Of a DNA stretch of 11,811 nt, positions 1 to 6,696 are shown one piece after another (position 1 is the stretch's first letter; each line of letters begins with the position of its first letter). Both the position numbers and the translations under genes were made by a program. Under the pieces are notes generated by a model. That model had not been told where the DNA came from, ran no database searches, and saw only the letters and a list, made by a program, of their open reading frames with translations. Source of the stretch: Tissierellia bacterium (lineage in GTDB: Bacteria; Bacillota; Clostridia; Tissierellales; Tepidimicrobiaceae); the NCBI GenBank assembly GCA_012798935.1, contig JAAZMG010000197.1, positions 1 to 11,811 of the forward strand, read 5' to 3'.

Positions 1-77
1 ATATATAATTAGCAATTATCTTATCCACAAGGATTAATTTTTAACTTCCTCAAAAAAATGGGGAAACTCTAATTTTT

Positions 78-656
78 TTAAAGTTTTTTAATTATTTCTT
101 TTAAGACTAGTAAATCTCTCATATATACTTCCTTCAACTCTCGTCTATATATTACAGCAGCCGGATGGTATAGAGGGAATATTTTATATAGATTATCTTC
201 TATATTTTTCTCCATTAGATTCCCATGAACTTCTCCTATTTTTAAATCTTCATTAAAGATACCTTTAAGAGGAGTGTTCCCTAGGGTAACTATTATTTTA
301 GGATCTATTATATGAATTTCTTCATATAGGTAATCTCTAAAATTATCTATCTCTTTTATAGTAGGGGTTCTATTAGATAGCCTTCCTGTTTTTGGATTAA
401 GCTTAGTAGGTCTATATTTAACTGTGTTTGTAATATATACATCTTTTCTATTAATCTCTAAAACTTGCAAAAATTCATCAAAGTGTTTTCCAGCCTGCCC
501 TACAAAGGGCTGGCCTAGTTCTATCTCTTTTGCCCCAGGTGCTTCTCCAATTAATACAATGGGGCTAGTTAAATTCCCATGGCCTAATATTAGCTTTTCT
601 TTTGAAAATTCCCTATTTATTTTGTCATTTAATAATTTTATATTTTTTTCTTTCAC
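78..656 (-). CDS. Cysteine-free uracil-DNA glycosylase superfamily protein
   Basis: This 192-residue protein belongs to the uracil-DNA glycosylase superfamily. Visible motifs are GEAPGAKE (residues 37-44), PFVGQAG (50-56), TNTVK (76-80) and HPAAVIYRR (164-172), matching the uracil-pocket and His-loop motifs of family 4 enzymes. It has no cysteine anywhere, so the [4Fe-4S] cluster typical of family 4 cannot form; Y81 replaces the third cluster cysteine. The segment after it (about 82-98, containing TGRLSNRTP) is longer than in its neighbour. It starts at GTG and overlaps the upstream glycosylase stop by a GTGA junction, so translation is probably coupled; an AAGGCGG-like site precedes it. The likely role is removal of uracil or another deaminated base from DNA, but activity is unproven because of the missing cluster. 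The fold assignment is firm and the substrate is open. Confidence 0.88.
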   Translation of the reverse strand: MKEKNIKLLNDKINREFSKEKLILGHGNLTSPIVLIGEAPGAKEIELGQPFVGQAGKHFDEFLQVLEINRKDVYITNTVKYRPTKLNPKTGRLSNRTPTIKEIDNFRDYLYEEIHIIDPKIIVTLGNTPLKGIFNEDLKIGEVHGNLMEKNIEDNLYKIFPLYHPAAVIYRRELKEVYMRDLLVLKEIIKKL

Positions 657-1222
657 TTTATCCGCCTTTCACTTATTTCTTTATACATATTATGTATACT
701 CTTAAAGTCTTTCCAAGCATCTTTCTTTTTACTCTCATCTCTTAAAAGAGCTGCTGGATGATATGTAGCCATTATATTGAATTTACCTTTTGTGTACCAA
801 GTCCCTCTATTTTTAGTGATTCTAAAATTTTTATCTATAATATTTCTTGCCGCAACCGCTCCTAGACATATTATTATGTCCGGATCTATTATTTTTACCT
901 GCCACCTTAAAAATTCTATACAGATTTTACTTTCTTCTTCCAAAGGATTCCTATTATTAGGCGGCCTACATTTTACTATATTTCCAATATATGTATCTTG
1001 TCTTTTAAATCCAATAGCTCCTATCATATTATCAAAAAGCTTGCCTGCTTTTCCTACAAAGGGTCGCCCTGTCTTATCCTCATAATATCCTGGCCCTTCC
1101 CCTACAAACATGATAGTAGCATTTTTATTTCCTTCCCCAAAAACTACATTAGTCCTTGTTTTTGATAAAGGACATCTATAGCATTTGTTTACTATAGCCT
1201 GAAGTTCTTCTAAAGTATACAT
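653..1222 (-). CDS. Family 4 (Fe-S) uracil-DNA glycosylase
   Basis: This 189-residue enzyme cuts uracil, arising from cytosine deamination or dUMP misincorporation, out of DNA and so starts base excision repair in the cytoplasm. It fits family 4 (UDGa) closely. Cluster cysteines are C14 and C17 (CYRCPL) and C85 and C101 (a C-x15-C pair starting at VKCRPP). The catalytic and uracil-pocket motif GEGPGYYEDKTGRPFVG spans 41-57, N81 lies in the GNIVK motif, and the conserved HPAALLR loop lies at 155-161. Its length is normal for the compact form of this family. The ATG is preceded by TTGGAGG at good spacing. It follows the glycosyltransferase by 20 nt and overlaps the next glycosylase gene by 4 nt, so the three genes are probably co-transcribed. 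Confidence 0.95.
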   Translation of the reverse strand: MYTLEELQAIVNKCYRCPLSKTRTNVVFGEGNKNATIMFVGEGPGYYEDKTGRPFVGKAGKLFDNMIGAIGFKRQDTYIGNIVKCRPPNNRNPLEEESKICIEFLRWQVKIIDPDIIICLGAVAARNIIDKNFRITKNRGTWYTKGKFNIMATYHPAALLRDESKKKDAWKDFKSIHNMYKEISERRIK

Positions 1223-1242
1223 TTATATTCCTCCAAGTAAAA

Positions 1243-2487
1243 TTAAAAATACTTTTCAATTCTATTATAAATATTTTCCCAGGATAGTTTGTCTATCTTT
1301 TTTTGAATATCATTATCTATAACATACCCTTCCTTTAACCTATTAATCTGCTTCCCTATTGAGCTTCTCAATCTTTCTTCATAAGCAAATAATTCCTCTT
1401 TAGATGGAGTGTCTACATCTTCCATTTTAGGTAAATCCACATATTCAATAATTCCACTATTGTTTATCTCACCCCCTAGGAAAGATTTTAAGCCAGGTAA
1501 ATCTGTTGCTACTACCATAAGTCCACTAGCTAAAGCTTCTATGGTCACAAGAGAAAGTCCTTCATAAAAAGAAGGAAGTACAAAAATATGACTTTGCCTA
1601 AACAGCCCTCCCAGCTCTTTTTGAGTCACCTCTCCCAAGAACTTAACTTTTAGTCTGCTTTCCTTCCCTGCCTCTTTAATTGCTTTTTCTTCTTCGCCTA
1701 CACCTGAACCAACTATCTTAAGCTCTATTTCATCTTCATTAATCTCTAGCATATTATAAGCCTTTATAAGGCATAATACTCCCTTGGCATGGCTTAGCTT
1801 ACCTGCATAAATAAGCTTAATAGCACCATCCTTTGGGAACGAAACTACACGAGGATTCTTCCCTACAGATGGCGAATAAAATATATCTTTATTATAGCCT
1901 CCTCCTATTGTTATAATTCTCTTCCTGGGTATGGAATATATATTATGAATAATTTCCTTTTGCTTGTCGTTTAGTGCTAAAACCAAGTCTATTGGTCTAC
2001 ACCCATCTAATACATATTGTCTATACTGGGGGCATTTTTCAAATTGTCTTATATCTGTACCATGACATACTCCTATAACTTTTATATCTGGTATCATCTT
2101 TTTTACCAATGATGTTAAAACCCAAAGATGGTGGGATATTATAATATCAGGTTTAAATTCCTTTATTCCTTTTTCTATAGCCTTTTTAAAGCCTTTTTCC
2201 CATTTAATAAACATTTCATTGTTTATTTCAGAGTATTTAGTGCTTTCATAAGGCATTATATCGCTCATACCAACAATAGGAAAAGGTATTTTTTCTGTTT
2301 TAAATAACACTGGATAAAAATATTGCTTAGGTATATTTAAATCAATATTTTCTTCTCCCTTAGACAAACCAGCTATTAAACCTTGAATATATCCCTTTTT
2401 ATTCCCTTCTTTTATTAGTTCTTTTAAGTATATGCCACTTCCTGTTTTGCCTGGATATTGGGAAATAATGTGCAGTATCCTTTTCAT
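1243..2487 (-). CDS. GT4-family glycosyltransferase
   Basis: This is a 414-residue GT-B fold, retaining glycosyltransferase that transfers a sugar from a nucleotide-sugar donor. The N-terminal acceptor-side domain (about 1-190) includes a Gly-rich loop near GKTGSGIYL (13-21) and CHGTDIRQF (141-149). The C-terminal donor domain begins at about 222 with LIYAGKLSHAKG. It carries the EX7E motif of GT4 enzymes, E309 and E317 in PSFYEGLSLVTIEALASG. No signal peptide or membrane span is evident, so it is cytoplasmic or peripheral. Translation starts at ATG behind AAGGAG. The gene sits just after the lysS terminator and 20 nt before the two glycosylase genes. No other envelope or polysaccharide gene is nearby, so the acceptor cannot be inferred. 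The sugar donor is also unknown. Confidence 0.9.
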   Translation of the reverse strand: MKRILHIISQYPGKTGSGIYLKELIKEGNKKGYIQGLIAGLSKGEENIDLNIPKQYFYPVLFKTEKIPFPIVGMSDIMPYESTKYSEINNEMFIKWEKGFKKAIEKGIKEFKPDIIISHHLWVLTSLVKKMIPDIKVIGVCHGTDIRQFEKCPQYRQYVLDGCRPIDLVLALNDKQKEIIHNIYSIPRKRIITIGGGYNKDIFYSPSVGKNPRVVSFPKDGAIKLIYAGKLSHAKGVLCLIKAYNMLEINEDEIELKIVGSGVGEEEKAIKEAGKESRLKVKFLGEVTQKELGGLFRQSHIFVLPSFYEGLSLVTIEALASGLMVVATDLPGLKSFLGGEINNSGIIEYVDLPKMEDVDTPSKEELFAYEERLRSSIGKQINRLKEGYVIDNDIQKKIDKLSWENIYNRIEKYF

Positions 2488-2507
2488 AATTATTCTCCTT
2501 TTCCTCC

Positions 2508-2564
2508 GTTAAATAAATAAAACAATGAGTCAGGGGAGCATACCACAGTGACCACTGACTCATT
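2508..2564 (-). terminator. Intrinsic terminator after lysS
   Basis: Read on the minus strand, arms AATGAGTCAG (2564-2555) and CTGACTCATT (2533-2524) form a perfect 10-bp stem around a 21-nt loop. A G and then TTTTATTTATTT follow. It lies 3 nt beyond the lysS stop codon. The complementary strand also ends in a short T-run after the stem, so it could work in both directions. The unusually long loop can itself form a small CAGTG/CACTG dyad that competes with the main stem. Confidence 0.85.
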
Positions 2565-2567
2565 TTT

Positions 2568-4052
2568 CTATTCTTCTTCGTTTATTGGTTTCATAGTTGG
2601 GAATAAGATTACATCCCTAATTGTTGGTTGGTTAGTTAATATAATAATAAGCCTATCTATTCCTATTCCTAACCCTCCTGTTGGTGGTAAGCCTACTTCT
2701 AATGCATTGACAAAATCCATATCCATCATATGGGCTTCTGCATCTCCTGCTTCCCTTTGTTTAGCTTGTTCTAGGAATCTTTCTTTTTGATCTATTGGAT
2801 CATTTAGCTCGCTAAATGCATTGGCTATTTCCCAAGTGTTTATAAACGCTTCAAATCTATTGGTTAATCTTGGGTCATCAGAATTTCTTTTCGCTAAAGG
2901 TGATACCTCTACAGGGTGATGAGTAATAAAGGTAGGTTGAACTAGATACTCTTCACAGAATTCTTCAAACATTTCGCTAATTATATGGCCCCTTTTCATA
3001 CCAGCTTCTATTTCTAATCCTTTTTCTTTAGCAATCTTTATTGCCTCTTCATCTGTATCTATAGTATTAAAATCTACACCAGTATATTCCTTTATTGCGT
3101 CAATCATACTAAGTCTTCTCCAAGGTGGAGTCAAATCAATTTCTTTTCCTTGATAATCGATTACTGTTCCCCCTAAGATCTTTTCTGCTACATAAGCTAC
3201 CAACTCCTCTGTAAGAACCATCATATCTTCATAATCTGCATAAGCCTGATATAACTCAATATTTGTAAATTCTGGATTATGTTTATGACTCATTCCTTCA
3301 TTCCTAAACATTCTTCCCATTTCATATACCTTCTCAAATCCACCAACTATAAGTCTTTTTAAGTACAATTCATTAGCAATTCTCAGATACATATCTATAT
3401 CTAAAGTATTGTGATGGGTAACAAAAGGTCTAGCGTTTGCGCCACCAGCAATAGTATTTAAAATAGGGGTATCTACTTCTAAAAACTCTCTTTCATCAAG
3501 ATACTCCCTTACGGCTTTAATTATTTTAGATCTTAATATAAAAGTTTCCTTTACTTCTGGATTCACTATTAAATCTACATATCTTTGCCTATATCTTAAA
3601 TCTTGATCTTTTAGTCCATGAAACTTTTCAGGTAATATTTGTAATGATTTAGTTAATAGGGTTATTTCTTTCGTCCTTATAGAAACTTCTCCTGTTTTGG
3701 TTTTAAATACTTCTCCTTTAACCCCAACAATATCACCAAGATCAAGTAAATTTAAATCTTTATATGCTTCTTCTCCTATTGCATTCATTTTAACAAATAG
3801 TTGTATTCTTCCTTTGCTATCCTGTAAATCCATAAAACTAACTTTGCCGTGACCCCTTCTAGACATTATCCTTCCTGCAACAGAAACCGTTTGCTCTTCT
3901 AATTCTTCAAAATTATCTTTTATAGTAGTGCTATGATGAGTATAATTATATTTCTCTATAAAAAAAGGGCTTTTCCCTTTCTCCTCCAATTCCCTTAATT
4001 TCTCTCTCCTCATCATGAGCATTTCATTAAGATTTTCTTCCGTTCCTGACAT
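2568..4052 (-). CDS. lysS: Lysyl-tRNA synthetase, class II
   Basis: This 494-residue cytoplasmic enzyme charges tRNA-Lys with lysine using ATP. The N-terminal OB-fold anticodon-binding domain covers roughly 55-135 (VSVAGRIMSRRGHGK onward). It is followed by the class II catalytic core. Motif 2 is at 249-263 (FRNEGMSHKHNPEFT) and motif 3 at 460-468 (GLGIGIDRL), with the usual ending RDVILFPTMKP. The length is that of normal bacterial LysS with no truncation. The ATG follows AGAGGAGGT at 11 nt spacing. It lies 19 nt after greA and shares that gene's promoter. I see no T-box leader in front of greA-lysS, so lysine-responsive control is not evident. A strong terminator ends the unit. Confidence 0.98.
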   Translation of the reverse strand: MSGTEENLNEMLMMRREKLRELEEKGKSPFFIEKYNYTHHSTTIKDNFEELEEQTVSVAGRIMSRRGHGKVSFMDLQDSKGRIQLFVKMNAIGEEAYKDLNLLDLGDIVGVKGEVFKTKTGEVSIRTKEITLLTKSLQILPEKFHGLKDQDLRYRQRYVDLIVNPEVKETFILRSKIIKAVREYLDEREFLEVDTPILNTIAGGANARPFVTHHNTLDIDMYLRIANELYLKRLIVGGFEKVYEMGRMFRNEGMSHKHNPEFTNIELYQAYADYEDMMVLTEELVAYVAEKILGGTVIDYQGKEIDLTPPWRRLSMIDAIKEYTGVDFNTIDTDEEAIKIAKEKGLEIEAGMKRGHIISEMFEEFCEEYLVQPTFITHHPVEVSPLAKRNSDDPRLTNRFEAFINTWEIANAFSELNDPIDQKERFLEQAKQREAGDAEAHMMDMDFVNALEVGLPPTGGLGIGIDRLIIILTNQPTIRDVILFPTMKPINEEE

Positions 4053-4071
4053 TATATATTAATACCTCCTC

Positions 4072-4548
4072 TTATCTAGTAATGCTTAAAATTTGATATT
4101 TAATAAGTCCATCTGGTACATGCACTTCTACTATTTCTTTCTTTGTCTTTCCTAATAAAGCACTTCCAACTGGAGATTCATTAGAAATTTTCCCTTCATA
4201 AGGATCTGCTTCAGCAGAGCCTACTATGGTATATTCCATTTCCTCGTCATATTCAAGGTCCTTTACTATAACCTTGGAGCCTATACTTACTACATCAGTA
4301 GAGATCTCATCTTCGTCTATTAATCTAGCATTTCTTAATATGGCTTCCAACTTTGCTATTCTTTCCTCTAGTTGAGCTTGCTCATTTTTTGCTTGGTCAT
4401 ATTCTGAGTTTTCACTTATATCCCCAAAGGCTAAGGCTTGTTTTATCTTTTCTGCAACCTCTTTTCTTTTAATAGTTTTCAATTCATCTAATTCACTTTC
4501 AAGTTTTCTTAACCCTTCTAGTGTTAAGAACACATCCCTTTCAGCCAT
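4072..4548 (-). CDS. greA: Transcription elongation factor GreA
   Basis: GreA binds RNA polymerase through its secondary channel and stimulates cleavage of backtracked RNA, which rescues stalled elongation. The 158-residue product has the standard two-domain form. An N-terminal antiparallel coiled coil (about 1-75) has a hairpin tip rich in acidic residues, around GDISENSEYDQAKNE (42-56). The C-terminal FKBP-like domain (about 84-158) has SPVGSALLGKTKKE (125-138). The ATG is preceded by AAAAGGAGAG. It is the first gene after a consensus promoter and is followed after 19 nt by lysS, a pairing I recall as common in Gram-positive bacteria. Nothing in the protein is unusual. Confidence 0.97.
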   Translation of the reverse strand: MAERDVFLTLEGLRKLESELDELKTIKRKEVAEKIKQALAFGDISENSEYDQAKNEQAQLEERIAKLEAILRNARLIDEDEISTDVVSIGSKVIVKDLEYDEEMEYTIVGSAEADPYEGKISNESPVGSALLGKTKKEIVEVHVPDGLIKYQILSITR

Positions 4549-4640
4549 GTATATCTCTCCTTTTAAAATATTTGGCCTCTACCCGCCTTTTGAACAAATA
4601 AATTATATTGTATAAAATAACTGCCTATTATATGCAGAAT

Positions 4641-4669
4641 ATTATATGCAAACGAAAGGTTATTGTCAA
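4641..4669 (-). promoter_or_regulatory. Consensus sigma-A promoter for greA-lysS
   Basis: On the minus strand TTGACA (4669-4664) and TATAAT (4646-4641) are separated by exactly 17 bp, a perfect housekeeping promoter. A start near 4634 would give a leader of about 85 nt before greA. The TGA stop codon of the upstream unknown gene (4668-4666) lies inside the -35 hexamer. I found no convincing structured RNA in the leader. Confidence 0.88.
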
Positions 4670-5604
4670 GTACTTACAGTTTTCTTCCCTCGCTGATAAT
4701 CTACAAAATCCTCAATACTATATAAGCTTCCATTGACTACTAATGCTTCTAGTTCTATAGCCTTTGATAAATAAAAATGTTCACAAATATAAGAAGAAAC
4801 TAGATATCCCATCCATTCATTTTCTCTTATATTTAAATCATTAGCTTTAAACATAAAGTCTTCTATGATTAACGCTTCTTTTCTTCTATCTATAGATTTA
4901 CTAAACACTTTTCCAATACTAAAATCAAATACTATAGCCTTTCTTCTTAGTTGACTCATATCAATACAAGTTTTGATCTTAAGATTAATGATTATGGAAT
5001 AATTTTTCAAAATTTTGAGTATGTTTTTAGAATAAAAAACAGATAAACCTGTTTTTTCTAATATATATTTAGATATGCTCTCTATACTATTCTCATAATC
5101 ACCCACTAAAGTTATAAACCTTACTTCCTTATGCAAGGATTCTATAACTTCCTTTGTTAGTTCTTCATCATCCCCTATTATCAAAATTTCCTTTTGTTTT
5201 AAATCCTCATTCAATATTTTATAAATATTATTTAATACTAAGGGTAAAAAACACACTAATACTTTTATTCCATTTAATACCTTTAATTTAGTTCTGCTTT
5301 CAATTAATTCTATATCTATCTTGTTCAGTAAATGTAAGTCCTCTATAATTAAGCTAGCCATACTTTTCTCTTTGATTTTTTCTATACCAAATATAAGGTT
5401 TTCTACCAAACCTTCCTTATCTATATTAGAACTATTTAAAATAACACCTCCAACCTTCCCTATTATCTCCCCATTGTTATTATAAATATTCTCTAAAATT
5501 TTAGGTTTTACTGCTGGAACAATTTTTTGGGGAATGAATTTTAAAAGACCTTTGCTATAATGACTATAATATTTTTCTTCTCCTACTATATAAAGAAACC
5601 CAAT
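4666..5604 (-). CDS. Unrecognised 312-residue protein, probable AUU start
   Basis: I do not recognise this cytoplasmic-looking protein. A TTG at 5409 would give only 247 residues, but the frame is open and protein-like for 65 more codons (GFLYIVGEEKYYSHYSKGLL and onward) up to ATT at 5604-5602. That codon sits 6 nt after a perfect AGGAGG. An in-frame TAG lies just upstream, inside the ribosome-binding region, and no ATG, GTG or TTG exists between ATT and 5409. The TTG at 5409 has AAGGAAGG only 1 nt away, which is too close. The middle of the protein (about 139-151, KEILIIGDDEELTK) looks like the first strand and helix of a Rossmann-like nucleotide-binding fold, but the glycine pattern is weak. 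There is no signal peptide and no clear catalytic motif. It lies between dusB (60 nt upstream) and the greA promoter, so it probably ends the dusB transcript. The coding call is firm; the start is likely and the function unknown. Confidence 0.82.
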   Translation of the reverse strand: MGFLYIVGEEKYYSHYSKGLLKFIPQKIVPAVKPKILENIYNNNGEIIGKVGGVILNSSNIDKEGLVENLIFGIEKIKEKSMASLIIEDLHLLNKIDIELIESRTKLKVLNGIKVLVCFLPLVLNNIYKILNEDLKQKEILIIGDDEELTKEVIESLHKEVRFITLVGDYENSIESISKYILEKTGLSVFYSKNILKILKNYSIIINLKIKTCIDMSQLRRKAIVFDFSIGKVFSKSIDRRKEALIIEDFMFKANDLNIRENEWMGYLVSSYICEHFYLSKAIELEALVVNGSLYSIEDFVDYQRGKKTVST

Positions 5605-5609
5605 AGAAT

Positions 5610-5659
5610 CCCTCCTCTATTCTATTTTGTAATGTATTATATGAATACTAGAGGGAAGG
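5610..5659 (-). promoter_or_regulatory. Possible RBS-masking stem before the AUU-start gene
   Basis: On the minus strand the ribosome binding region TAGAGGAGGG (5619-5610) can pair with an upstream arm CCTTcCCTCTA (5659-5649). This gives ten base pairs, one a G-U, with one bulged C. The loop holds a smaller GTATT/AATAC hairpin (5648-5634). The whole Shine-Dalgarno would be hidden. There is no T-run, so control would act on translation rather than termination. A TATAAT at 5641-5636 lacks a matching -35 box; if it is a real -10 element, transcripts from it would lack the upstream arm. Confidence 0.45.
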
Positions 5660-5664
5660 TATTA

Positions 5665-6648
5665 CTATTTTGTTTCAATGGTATTTAGTTCTAACAAATA
5701 ATTTTGTAAAACCTCTTCCATTTCATCCCTTGTGACTATAGTATTTATTCTGTTCTTTACTATATTAGAATTTCTTATGCCTTTTAAATACCATGCCATA
5801 TGCTTTCTCATCTCTCTTACCCCTGTTTTTTCTCCCTTTATATTACATACCATATTTAAATGCTTTATGGCCATATTAATTCTATCTTCATAAGTAGGCT
5901 CTATATCTTCTTTTCCTTCTTTTAAGAGTTCTATCCTTTTAAATATCCAGGGGTTTCCCATAGCTCCACGGCCTATGGCAACCGCATCACATCCTGTATA
6001 TTTAAGCATCTTCAAAGCATCTATTGGCTCAAATATATCCCCATTTCCTATAACAGGAATAGTTATGGATTGCTTTACCTTTTTAATAAAATCCCAGTCC
6101 GCATCTCCAGAATAAAACATATTTCTTGTTCTTCCATGAATGGTTAAAGCAGATATCCCTTCCTCTTCAGCTATTTTTGCAACTTCAAGTCCATTTATAC
6201 TATCAGGATTCCAACCCATTCTAATTTTCAATGTTACTGGTTTTTTAGAAACCTTTATTATCTCTTTTAATATTCTTCGAATTAAATGTGGATTTTTAAG
6301 CAATGCAGAGCCATCCCCATTTTTTACGATTTTAGGTGCAGGGCATCCCATATTTATATCTACTATATCCACATCATCTCTAGAATTAATATGTTTTTCA
6401 ACTACTTCTGCCATTATATTAGGGTCTGAGCCAAAAATTTGTAAAGCTGCAGGTCTTTCCCTCGGATCTATGCTCGTCAATTCATCTGTGTTTTTGTCCC
6501 CATAGTATAATCCTTTACTACTTACCATTTCAGAAAATACTAGTCCTGCCCCCATCTCCTTACAAATAATTCTAAAGGTTTTATCTGTAATTCCTGCCAT
6601 AGGTGCTAAAAATATATTGTTTTCCAATCTTATATTGCCTATTTGCAT
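5665..6648 (-). CDS. dusB: tRNA-dihydrouridine synthase, DusB/NifR3 type
   Basis: This 327-residue flavoenzyme reduces specific uridines in the tRNA D-loop to dihydrouridine using FMN and NAD(P)H. It starts with a TIM-barrel FMN-binding signature (FLAPMAGITDKTFR, 13-26). It has the catalytic cysteine C102 in NMGCPAPKIVKNGDGSAL (99-116), K141 in LKIRMGW, H171 in HGRTR, and phosphate-binding segments GNGDI (201-205) and GRGAMGNPW (226-234). A helical tRNA-binding domain fills the C-terminus. The length matches the DusB/NifR3 subfamily. The ATG is preceded by AGAGGTGAAGGT. It lies 38 nt downstream of coaX, across a terminator-like hairpin with no evident promoter of its own, so it probably depends on read-through. 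Confidence 0.96.
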   Translation of the reverse strand: MQIGNIRLENNIFLAPMAGITDKTFRIICKEMGAGLVFSEMVSSKGLYYGDKNTDELTSIDPRERPAALQIFGSDPNIMAEVVEKHINSRDDVDIVDINMGCPAPKIVKNGDGSALLKNPHLIRRILKEIIKVSKKPVTLKIRMGWNPDSINGLEVAKIAEEEGISALTIHGRTRNMFYSGDADWDFIKKVKQSITIPVIGNGDIFEPIDALKMLKYTGCDAVAIGRGAMGNPWIFKRIELLKEGKEDIEPTYEDRINMAIKHLNMVCNIKGEKTGVREMRKHMAWYLKGIRNSNIVKNRINTIVTRDEMEEVLQNYLLELNTIETK

Positions 6649-6668
6649 ACCTTCACCTCTACTATTTA

Positions 6669-6696
6669 AAATAAGTAGCCAAAAGGCTACTTATTT
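6669..6696 (-). terminator. Terminator-like hairpin between coaX and dusB
   Basis: A perfect 12-bp inverted repeat has arms AAATAAGTAGCC and GGCTACTTATTT around a TTTT loop on the minus strand. The coaX TAG stop codon (6689-6687) lies inside the 5' arm, so a ribosome finishing coaX would cover the stem. The 3' side is U-rich (TTATTTT) but then runs into AAATAG, so termination is probably partial. It may set the coaX:dusB expression ratio or stabilise the upstream mRNA end. Confidence 0.65.

Noticed and set aside
1..77. Terminator after the last glycosylase gene
   Set aside because: There are T-runs and a six-bp AT-only dyad near the edge, but no GC-containing stem directly before a T-run.
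2548..2790. Plus-strand open frame antisense to lysS
   Set aside because: It is a shadow of the lysS reading frame with no ribosome site and no recognisable protein.
4621..4640. CTGC/GCAG dyad at the start of the greA leader
   Set aside because: Only four base pairs form around a nine-base loop, which is too weak to call an attenuator.
4549..4640. T-box or other lysine-responsive leader before greA-lysS
   Set aside because: The leader is about 85 nt and I see no T-box sequence, specifier loop or terminator.
6140..6505. Plus-strand open frame antisense to dusB, and similar frames over the UDG, mmdC and mmdA genes
   Set aside because: All lie wholly or mainly inside strong minus-strand genes and give low-complexity or hydrophobic products without family motifs.
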